Assembly: GCA_947647735.1 (NCBI GenBank)
Contig: CANSLJ010000032.1
Location: forward strand, 1 to 42,589
Length of the DNA stretch: 42,589 nucleotides
DNA from: an uncultured bacterium
Lineage (GTDB): Bacteria > Bacillota > Clostridia > Lachnospirales > Lachnospiraceae
Direction: 5' to 3'
Shown: piece by piece, positions 1-6,318 of the stretch
Numbering within the stretch: the first letter of the stretch is position 1
Layout of the letters: each line of letters starts with the position of its first letter
Translations under genes and position numbers: made by a program
The notes under the pieces: model-generated
Databases searched by the model: none
Seen by the model: only the letters and a program-made list of their open reading frames with translations
Told to the model about the DNA's origin: nothing

Positions 1-26
1 GAAAAAGGATTTTTTCTCCTGTTCAT
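1..26 (-). CDS. Start of next Tad pilus gene (TadC-like?), cut by window edge
   Basis: An ATG at 26 overlaps the tadB stop codon as ATGA and opens a frame (MNRRKNPF) that runs off the left edge. In Tad loci tadB is usually followed by tadC, a second T2SSF-type inner-membrane platform protein, and translational coupling through ATGA is common there. Only eight codons are visible, so the identity rests on gene order alone. Confidence 0.35.
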
Positions 27-805
27 ATCTGTATGTCTGTTATCTTTCTTCCCAGAATATATGCCGTTATATAAACCGCAAGACATACCGTCATAACCAG
101 CCTTCCGGCGGATGTGGTATACAGCGTATCAAAATATCCGCCGGAAGTTATACCCACATAACATATGATCGCAAAGGGAATGATCGACATAATATTCTGT
201 TCCAGCCGTTTTGCCGAAAGCAGTACCTGTATTTCTTTTTCCACCTCTATCTTTTCACTGATCACCATCGCCGTCTCATCGATGATTTCAGTCAGGTTCC
301 CCCCGCTTCGTTTGGCTATGGCAAAAACATCCGCAAACTCCTGTATTTCCTCGAGTTTTGATCCCCCGGCAAACTGTTCCATCAAAGCCTCAATACCGAT
401 CTGGTTTGCCAGTCCCTGCACGACTTTATAGAATTCCTGATAGATCAGAGATCCTTCCCCGTGCAGCAGCTTCATTTCCTGCAGGCATTCCCGAAAAGCA
501 TTTTCCACGGCATAGCCTGCCCGCAGATTCGCTGCAACCGATAAGATAGCATCCTTAAATTCATTTCGCAGCCGCCCTCTTTTTTCACTGCCCTTCTTTT
601 CTTCCTGCATGCCAAGATAATATGCTCCCGCCGGGATCATAAGTAAAACCGCTCTCAGATCCCTGTAGAAAAACAGTCCCAGAAACACCGTTACACAGGC
701 CGCCTGCAGGGAGCAGTATATTTTCTGTCTCCCTGTAAAACTGCTCTCCGCCCCGTAAAGCCTCCTATAAAGACAATAGGCCCGCCGCCTGCAATTTCGC
801 CACAT
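23..805 (-). CDS. tadB: TadB-like type II secretion F-family pilus platform protein
   Basis: A 260-residue inner-membrane platform protein of a Tad/Flp-type pilus, expected to work with the CpaF ATPase just upstream. A hydrophobic segment lies near residues 33-65. A soluble helical T2SSF domain follows (residues about 80-205, with the typical LRAGYAVENAF and FAIAKRSGGNL stretches), and two more hydrophobic segments close the protein (about 205-255). The ATG at 805 is preceded by a GGAGAGGG ribosome site, so the 41-bp overlap with the end of cpaF looks real and implies translational coupling. The family assignment is firm at the T2SSF level; TadB rather than TadC follows from gene order. Confidence 0.85.
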   Translation of the reverse strand: MWRNCRRRAYCLYRRLYGAESSFTGRQKIYCSLQAACVTVFLGLFFYRDLRAVLLMIPAGAYYLGMQEEKKGSEKRGRLRNEFKDAILSVAANLRAGYAVENAFRECLQEMKLLHGEGSLIYQEFYKVVQGLANQIGIEALMEQFAGGSKLEEIQEFADVFAIAKRSGGNLTEIIDETAMVISEKIEVEKEIQVLLSAKRLEQNIMSIIPFAIICYVGITSGGYFDTLYTTSAGRLVMTVCLAVYITAYILGRKITDIQI

Positions 806-1988
806 TTTTCAGTTCCCTCTCCTTTTCCAGTTTTTCGCTGTCATAGTGATATACAAAGAGCGGCCTGAGCCGGATCCCCTGCTCCTCATACCCGCAGACC
901 TCTGTGATCTCCAACACCTTCCGGCTTTTGTCCCGCATCCTGCCCAGATGAATGATAATATCCAGCGCGGATGCGATCTGCTGCCGGATCGCCGCCACCG
1001 GCAGATCCATTCCCATCAGCACCATAGTCTCCAGCCTGCTGATCAGATCCGCCGCACTGTTGGAGTGCCCGGTGGAGATGGAACCGTCATGCCCCGTATT
1101 CATCGCCTGCAGTAAGTCCACCGCCTCCGCACCCCTGACTTCGCCCACAACGATCCTGTCCGGCCTCATCCGCAGGGCCGTCCTGATAAGATCCCGTATG
1201 GTGATGGGCAGACACCCCTCCGTATTGGCGTTCCTTGTCTCCAGTCTGACCAGATTTTCAATCGTATGAATCTGCAGTTCCGCACTGTCCTCAATCGTGA
1301 TCACCCTTTCTTCTCCGGGAATAAAGCCGGACAGCGCATTTAAAAATGTGGTTTTCCCGGAACCTGTTCCGCCGCTGATCATAATGTTATACCCTGACTT
1401 CACGAGTTTTTCCAGAAAGCGGCTGTGGCTCTCCTGCAATGCCCCGAGCTCTATCAGCTTATCCATATCCATAGGCTTTTCAGAAAACTTCCGGATCGTG
1501 ACGATCGGCCCGTTCAGGGCGATAGGTTTCAGTACCACATTTACCCGGGAGCCGTTCTCCAGCCTGGCGTCCACGATCGGCGCAGCTTCATTAACGGCTC
1601 GATTGCATCCCGCTACTATCTGCTGGATGATATTGTTCAGCTTTTCCTCCGAATCAAATCCGTTTTCCCATCGGGATATCCACCCGTCCTGCTCGATAAA
1701 AATATGATCCTTTCCATTGATCATGATCTCCGTTATCTTCGGATCCTCTATCAGCTCCTGCAGGATATCAAGCTGGCGCATGGAACGGAATATCTCTCTT
1801 CTCATCTGTTTTCGCTCTTCCAGCCAGAGCCCCTGCCTCAGTGCGGTCTCATGAATCTTCTCATCGATCAGCTCCAGCAGCTCCTCCTCCTTCAACTCCC
1901 TTGAAAAGTCAAGTTCCTTCAACAGTTCCTGCTGTATCGCCTTTCTGATATCCACATAAAGATCTTTTCTCTTTTTCCTGTTTTCCAT
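765..1988 (-). CDS. cpaF: CpaF/TadA-family pilus assembly ATPase
   Basis: A 407-residue secretion ATPase of the VirB11/CpaF group that powers pilin polymerisation at the membrane platform. Residues 1-75 form a charged helical N-domain. The Walker A loop GGTGSGKTT lies at 206-214, an Asp-box (TIEDSAELQ) near 231-239, and Walker B (RIVVGEVRG) near 278-286. A His-box (TGHDGSISTGHSNS) follows. All catalytic elements are present, so it should be active. GGGAGG precedes the ATG. It lies 12 bp after the CpaE-like gene and overlaps tadB. Confidence 0.93.
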   Translation of the reverse strand: MENRKKRKDLYVDIRKAIQQELLKELDFSRELKEEELLELIDEKIHETALRQGLWLEERKQMRREIFRSMRQLDILQELIEDPKITEIMINGKDHIFIEQDGWISRWENGFDSEEKLNNIIQQIVAGCNRAVNEAAPIVDARLENGSRVNVVLKPIALNGPIVTIRKFSEKPMDMDKLIELGALQESHSRFLEKLVKSGYNIMISGGTGSGKTTFLNALSGFIPGEERVITIEDSAELQIHTIENLVRLETRNANTEGCLPITIRDLIRTALRMRPDRIVVGEVRGAEAVDLLQAMNTGHDGSISTGHSNSAADLISRLETMVLMGMDLPVAAIRQQIASALDIIIHLGRMRDKSRKVLEITEVCGYEEQGIRLRPLFVYHYDSEKLEKERELKNVAKLQAAGLLSL

Positions 1989-2000
1989 TTCTTTCCTCCC

Positions 2001-3002
2001 CTATAAAAGTCCGTCTTCCTTCAACTGTTTTTCCACGTGATCCGCCAGTTCACTGCGGCATAAATGCTCCAGGTTAAGGGGCAGATTTTTAAAGACCGGC
2101 ATCCTGCATTCCCTTGTCTTTTCAAGGATATCCCGGTGGGCCTCCTGCTCCAGCATCAGCTCGTACTGCGCCAGCTTCGCTCTCGCCATACGGTCATCCC
2201 TGATCAGCGTATAGATTTTGTCACAGCTTCCCAGCAGGGAGTACACGCCTCGCACCTGCTCTGTCAGATCAAGTAGCACCGCCTCATATCCGCCGCTCTC
2301 CGCAATCCCGGTAATAACAGAGAGCCATTCCTCCTCCTGAATATCCCGGAAGTCCTCGTAGGAACTCGCCGGCGGAATATAATAGAGCCCCTCCAGTTCC
2401 TGCACGATGCTCTCCAGCTTGTACGAGAACTTCTCTCTGGCGCATCCGTAATAATAGAGCACATCCGTCAGGTTTCCCCCGAATCGTTTTCCGAGCAGTG
2501 TTTCAAACCCGGAAAAACACTCAAAATTCAAATACAGCGTTTTCTTCTTTTTTGCCAGAAGCTGTCCTGCCGTCAGGACAAAGGTTGTCTGCATGCAGCA
2601 GTGCAGCGGTGAATATACACCGATCAGCTGAAACATTCCCTTTTTTGCCCCCCGGAACGGCACTATCTTGTCCCCCTCCCCGTACACTCTCATGATCTCC
2701 CGGTATAGCTCTCCTGCCGGCTGAAATTTATTGACCGCCGCCACCTGCTTCGGCAGTGTTCCTTCCCCCTCCTGCAATACAAGAATCCGGTCAATCTCTT
2801 TCTCCTGCAGTTTCTCCTCATAATCCGGCTCTGAAATGATCAGAAGCGCAACTTTATTTTCATCGCAGAATTCCTGCAGGCTCTCGTTTTTCGTGAACCC
2901 GTGTATTTCAAACGGTAATTCTTTCTTTCCCTGAAACAGTGCGATCAGCTGATTCGTATAACCCGCCTGCCTGTCACAGATCGCCATGATCGGTTTTCCC
3001 AT
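2001..3002 (-). CDS. CpaE/TadZ-like pilus localisation protein with degenerate P-loop
   Basis: A 333-residue protein in the position of cpaE/tadZ, between the prepilin peptidase and cpaF. CpaE/TadZ proteins combine a receiver-like N-domain with a ParA/MinD-type ATPase and place the pilus machine in the cell. An N-domain of about 110 residues and a MinD-like C-domain (YLNFECFSGFETLLG, AVLLDLTEQ) can be recognised. The loop where Walker A should lie reads YSPLHCCMQTTFVL, without the usual glycines and lysine, so ATP binding is doubtful. GGAGGAG precedes the ATG. Assignment rests on context plus weak fold resemblance. Confidence 0.7.
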   Translation of the reverse strand: MGKPIMAICDRQAGYTNQLIALFQGKKELPFEIHGFTKNESLQEFCDENKVALLIISEPDYEEKLQEKEIDRILVLQEGEGTLPKQVAAVNKFQPAGELYREIMRVYGEGDKIVPFRGAKKGMFQLIGVYSPLHCCMQTTFVLTAGQLLAKKKKTLYLNFECFSGFETLLGKRFGGNLTDVLYYYGCAREKFSYKLESIVQELEGLYYIPPASSYEDFRDIQEEEWLSVITGIAESGGYEAVLLDLTEQVRGVYSLLGSCDKIYTLIRDDRMARAKLAQYELMLEQEAHRDILEKTRECRMPVFKNLPLNLEHLCRSELADHVEKQLKEDGLL

Positions 3003-3065
3003 CTTTTCTCCTCCTCTTTCAAAATATAAAATTTGATCTCAATTTCGGATTCCCCAAAAGCCATC

Positions 3066-3518
3066 TCAGCCTTTCAGGATGATTCCCTCAAACTGATAAC
3101 ACAAAACCGCCAGTAAAAATGCCGGTGCAAAATGGATAGCGGTCACTTTCCGTTTCTCCCTTTTTATCCTGTAGATCAGGATCAGCAGTATGCTTTCTGC
3201 CGCCGCTATAAAAAAAGTACTTACAATCACAAAAATCGCTTGTTTTGCCGGCAGAAACACGCCGGCCATAAGAAGGAGCTTACAATCCCCTGCTCCCAGG
3301 CCGCCCATCGCAAAGACGGGCCACAGACAAATAAAAAGAACGACAATTTCCAGTACCATAACCGGAATATCCCACAATGCTTCAGACATAATATCCAATA
3401 TGATCCTGAATACCGCACCGATCCCCATTCCCGAAAACACCAGCCGGTTGGGTATGATATCCTTACGCATGTCACACAATAACGCCGCCACAGCCAGCAA
3501 AATAAATATCACTGCCAT
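3066..3518 (-). CDS. A24-family prepilin peptidase (TadV/CpaA-like)
   Basis: A short (150-residue) membrane aspartyl protease that cleaves the leader of Flp-type pilins. The first catalytic region has D16 and D20 (DMRKDIIPNR). The second is the GxGD motif (GLGAGD, Asp78). About five hydrophobic segments span the protein. It lacks the N-terminal methyltransferase domain of PilD, as expected for the CpaA/TadV subgroup. It is the first gene of the visible Tad operon, about 240 bp after bofA, and GGGAG precedes its ATG. Confidence 0.9.
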   Translation of the reverse strand: MAVIFILLAVAALLCDMRKDIIPNRLVFSGMGIGAVFRIILDIMSEALWDIPVMVLEIVVLFICLWPVFAMGGLGAGDCKLLLMAGVFLPAKQAIFVIVSTFFIAAAESILLILIYRIKREKRKVTAIHFAPAFLLAVLCYQFEGIILKG

Positions 3519-3732
3519 GCAGGCTTCTCCCGCATCAAAACAAACTCATCACTCTCCTTCTCACCCTGCATCTTTATAAGATCCTGTATCCTTTTAAGTA
3601 TCCCTGGGAAATAAATTAAAAATAGAACGTCAGAAATATTTTCAGAAATCTCCCGATATGTCTTTCCAGTCCGAACGGACTTTTGAAGTAATTCCGATTA
3701 TATGAGGTTTTTTCCTGCCTGTCCAGTCCTTT

Positions 3733-3758
3733 TTTCACAAAAATTAATTTTTGTGAAA
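3733..3758 (-). terminator. Perfect 26-bp palindrome just after bofA
   Basis: The sequence is a perfect inverted repeat with arms TTTCACAAAAATT and AATTTTTGTGAAA, starting 3 nt after the bofA stop. Read along the minus strand it is followed by A residues rather than a T run. It could be a weak terminator, an mRNA-stabilising 3' hairpin or a binding site ahead of the tad operon. Confidence 0.45.
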
Positions 3759-3761
3759 TCT

Positions 3762-4037
3762 CTATACCATGCTCAGTATCTGAATACAGAAAAGCAATAA
3801 AAACCCCGGAATTCCGAGAAATCCGCATGTCAAAACCGTAAGCGGATTCAGCGCAATAATAGAAACAGCATTTTGTGTCAAAAAGAACTGGTTCATGCCA
3901 TAGATCAAAATGCCTCCCAGAACAGCCTGTACCAGAAACCTCAATACCATATTCGCTCTGCTTTTTAAGATCGCGATAAGTACCACAAAAGAAGTGATCA
4001 GCCCTATCATCCATTCCGTCTGTTCCAAATCTCTCAC
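3762..4037 (-). CDS. bofA: BofA-family protein (pro-sigma-K processing inhibitor homologue)
   Basis: A 91-residue membrane protein with three hydrophobic segments. The C-terminal signature LNPLTVLTCGFLGIPGFL matches the BofA family, which in Bacillus holds the SpoIVFB protease inactive in the forespore outer membrane until sigma-K is needed. In many clostridia bofA persists even where the rest of that checkpoint differs. A TTTAGGGAGGGGG ribosome site fixes the ATG at 4037. It is divergent from the yaaL homologue at 4171, and these two genes are neighbours in Bacillus as well. A 132-codon frame overlapping it in another phase is a shadow. Confidence 0.88.
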   Translation of the reverse strand: MRDLEQTEWMIGLITSFVVLIAILKSRANMVLRFLVQAVLGGILIYGMNQFFLTQNAVSIIALNPLTVLTCGFLGIPGFLLLFCIQILSMV

Positions 4038-4170
4038 CCCCTCCCTAAAATATATGCGCCGGCTTTTCCATTATGAACGCAAAATAAATGCCGTGAAATT
4101 TTTTCATCTGGAATAAATTCCCAAAAGGGTGCCTATACTTATATTAGATCATTGATATGGAGGTAGCTGT

Positions 4171-4461
4171 ATGAAATCTTTTTTCAGTCACACTACATAT
4201 GCGGCTGATGAAACAGAACTGTCCGGCAGGGACAATGACGAGAAACGTCTGCTGAACGATCTGAAACTTACCCGGACAGAACTGGAAATTGCCTATTCGG
4301 GCTTTGATAATGTGACAGATCCCGATCTGATAGACTGCTATATCTACAAAGTAAACGCAGTCCTGAAGCGTTACAAATTTTTGATGGAAAAAGCTGCTGA
4401 GCTGAACATTATAAAGGCAGCGGATTTCACACCGCTGCCAAAGGAAGATCTTCCAAATTAA
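4171..4461 (+). CDS. YaaL-like DUF2508 protein
   Basis: A 96-residue soluble protein with the DUF2508/YaaL pattern: a leading helix with LLNDLKLTRTELEIAYSGFD, then DPDLIDCYIYKVNAVLKRYKFL. Family function is unknown, but it is usually beside bofA or recR, which fits the divergent bofA here. GGAGGTAGCTGT precedes the ATG. Its stop codon lies 2 bp from the convergent FliS-like gene, leaving no room for a separate terminator. Confidence 0.82.
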   Translation: MKSFFSHTTYAADETELSGRDNDEKRLLNDLKLTRTELEIAYSGFDNVTDPDLIDCYIYKVNAVLKRYKFLMEKAAELNIIKAADFTPLPKEDLPN

Positions 4462-4463
4462 AC

Positions 4464-4940
4464 TCAGACTAAAAAGCCTCTGCTGCCCGCGGGCTGCGCT
4501 ACGCTCTCCACAAGAGAACCCTTTCCGTAGGTCAGCCCCGCATAGATCTGCTGCGTATTGTCCATGACCGGTTCAAAGGAGCCGGTCTTTTCCAGTTCCA
4601 GATACGCATCCCGCAATCTGGTCAAAATACTCACCGGCTGAGAAAGCGGCTCCGCCGAAGAAGAGATGACGGCATTTGCCATCTCTTTGTGCATGTACAG
4701 ATACAATGCGTACAGCGCAGGCGCGGGCTCATATTTCATATCAAGAGAATTTATCAGTTCCATCAGGCAGTCCTGCGCGTGATGGATCTCCAGCACGAAT
4801 CTTCTTTCCTGCTGTGCCTCAAGCGCTTTCCCGGCATCCTCCAGATATATCAGCGTCATATCATAGAGGATCGTGATCATGGAGACCGGATTTGCCTGTG
4901 CGATCCGCCTCGCAAATTCTTTTTTTAATTCATCCTTCAT
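4464..4940 (-). CDS. FliS-like flagellar export chaperone
   Basis: A 158-residue, mostly helical protein directly downstream of flagellin. Its N-terminal part (FARRIAQANPVSMITILYDM) and helical register (HHAQDCLMELINSLDMKY) match FliS, which binds the C-terminal tail of unpolymerised flagellin and holds it for export. It is somewhat longer than typical FliS (120-140 residues), with an extra C-terminal tail of about 30 residues that is poorly conserved and may be disordered. It lies 27 bp from flagellin and is probably co-transcribed. Confidence 0.75.
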   Translation of the reverse strand: MKDELKKEFARRIAQANPVSMITILYDMTLIYLEDAGKALEAQQERRFVLEIHHAQDCLMELINSLDMKYEPAPALYALYLYMHKEMANAVISSSAEPLSQPVSILTRLRDAYLELEKTGSFEPVMDNTQQIYAGLTYGKGSLVESVAQPAGSRGFLV

Positions 4941-4967
4941 ATGTCACTCCAGCCTTCCCCGCCTGAT

Positions 4968-6254
4968 CTACTGCAATAACTGCAGTACCTGAGACGGCCG
5001 TTCATTAGCCTGCGCCAGAACAGATGTACTCGCCTGAGAAAGAACCTGATAGGTTGCATATATCGTATATTCCTCAGACATATCCGTATCGATGATGCCG
5101 GAGTATGCCGCTGTCATATTCTCATGGTTGACCTCGTTGCTCTCCACAACAGATTCCAGACGGTTCTGGTATGCGCCCAGTTTACTGCGGATGGAGGACA
5201 GCTTATCGATAGCCGCGCTGACCTTTTCGATGGTGTACAGAGAATCCTCCTTCGTCCTCGTGTTGATGTTCTGGATCTCCAGCCCCTGAACACCGACTTC
5301 CGGAATCTCCACATCCAGCTCCTGTCCCTCGTTTGCGCCGACCTGAATAGTCATGGGGCCCATGCCGGTCAACTCCACTTTAATCTTCTGGCTGCCGTCC
5401 GCCGCGGCTGTCACAGATCCCGGGAACCCTTCCCTGACATCAAGATTTATCTTAAATCCCGCCTCGTTCTCCAGTGTGATCACGGATCCGTTTACAGCGG
5501 ACACCACGGTATCCACAGTATTTCCGTCCGGACAGGTTACCGGAATCTTGATATCACTCTTATTGGGCACTTTCACCGTCTCGGTAAACCCATCCGGAAA
5601 AACCGTCCCCGGCGCCGCCGCTTTTGTCGTGTCAACCGGATCCGCGCGGACTTCCACCTGAGGGTTATTCGCCGGATCAGGCGTCGTAAAAGCTTCCTCG
5701 ATCAGATTGCCTTTTACATCATACAGATCTTTATTATCAAACGCGCTCAGGTCAAACTCATAGAACCCGATCGCCATATCCTCGCCGTATCCCGCCACCT
5801 TCACATTGATATTATCAGTATACCCCTTCAACTGGAAGGAACCATCCAGAAGCTTTTGCCCGTTAAACTCAAAAGTCTCCGCTGTACGCTGTATCTCCTC
5901 CTTCAGCTTCTGCACTTCCTCGTCCACAAGCTCCCTGTCCCCGTCGGACAGCGTACCTGTCGATCCTTTGATCGCAAGTTCGTTAATTCTCTGCAGCATA
6001 TCATGGACTTCAGAGAGGGCGCCGTCCACCGCCTTCAAGATGTTGACACCTGTGTCAGAATTGTCCCTTGCCTGCATCAGCCCCTCCAGCTGGGCACGCA
6101 TCTTTCTGGACATCGCGTAACCGGACGGATCGTCCTTCGCCCTGTTGATCTTATAGCCGGAACTTAACTTTCCTGTGGATACAGACAGATTCTGATCATT
6201 CACATTCAGTCTGTTCACTGCCATCATCGCTGTCGCGTTATAATTAATTCTCAT
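4968..6254 (-). CDS. Flagellin
   Basis: A 428-residue filament subunit. The conserved D0/D1 N-domain covers residues 1-170 (MRINYNATAMMAVNRL, LSSGYKINRAKDDPSGYAMS), and a D1/D0 C-domain covers about 325-428, ending ASTSVLAQANERPSQVLQLL. The middle (about 175-320) is a variable surface domain rich in beta-type sequence, including PDPANNPQVE and VPNKSDIKIPV. There is no signal peptide, as expected for type III export. AAAGGAAAAAGT precedes the ATG, and a hairpin sits in the leader. Whether it is the only flagellin in the genome cannot be seen. Confidence 0.96.
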   Translation of the reverse strand: MRINYNATAMMAVNRLNVNDQNLSVSTGKLSSGYKINRAKDDPSGYAMSRKMRAQLEGLMQARDNSDTGVNILKAVDGALSEVHDMLQRINELAIKGSTGTLSDGDRELVDEEVQKLKEEIQRTAETFEFNGQKLLDGSFQLKGYTDNINVKVAGYGEDMAIGFYEFDLSAFDNKDLYDVKGNLIEEAFTTPDPANNPQVEVRADPVDTTKAAAPGTVFPDGFTETVKVPNKSDIKIPVTCPDGNTVDTVVSAVNGSVITLENEAGFKINLDVREGFPGSVTAAADGSQKIKVELTGMGPMTIQVGANEGQELDVEIPEVGVQGLEIQNINTRTKEDSLYTIEKVSAAIDKLSSIRSKLGAYQNRLESVVESNEVNHENMTAAYSGIIDTDMSEEYTIYATYQVLSQASTSVLAQANERPSQVLQLLQ

Positions 6255-6270
6255 ACTTTTTCCTTTCAGC

Positions 6271-6290
6271 TTTACAAATCCGTTTGTAAA
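6271..6290 (-). promoter_or_regulatory. Leader hairpin of flagellin with GGA in the loop (possible CsrA site)
   Basis: On the minus strand the leader folds into TTTACAAA-CGGA-TTTGTAAA, a perfect 8-bp stem with a GGA-containing tetraloop. It lies about 17 nt upstream of the flagellin ribosome site, which itself contains AAGGAA. A GGA in a hairpin loop plus a second GGA at the Shine-Dalgarno is the layout of CsrA-controlled flagellin leaders in Gram-positive bacteria. The regulator is not encoded in this window, so this is inference. Confidence 0.5.
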
Positions 6291-6318
6291 CTCTTAGATT
6301 CAGATCCTTCTCATACAT

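Noticed and set aside
3616-4014. 132-codon minus-strand frame overlapping bofA
   Set aside because: It overlaps the well-supported bofA in another phase and resembles no family.
5124-6167. 347-codon plus-strand frame opposite flagellin
   Set aside because: It lies wholly antisense to the certain flagellin gene, has no ribosome site, and its His/Arg/Leu-rich composition is that of a reverse-complement shadow.
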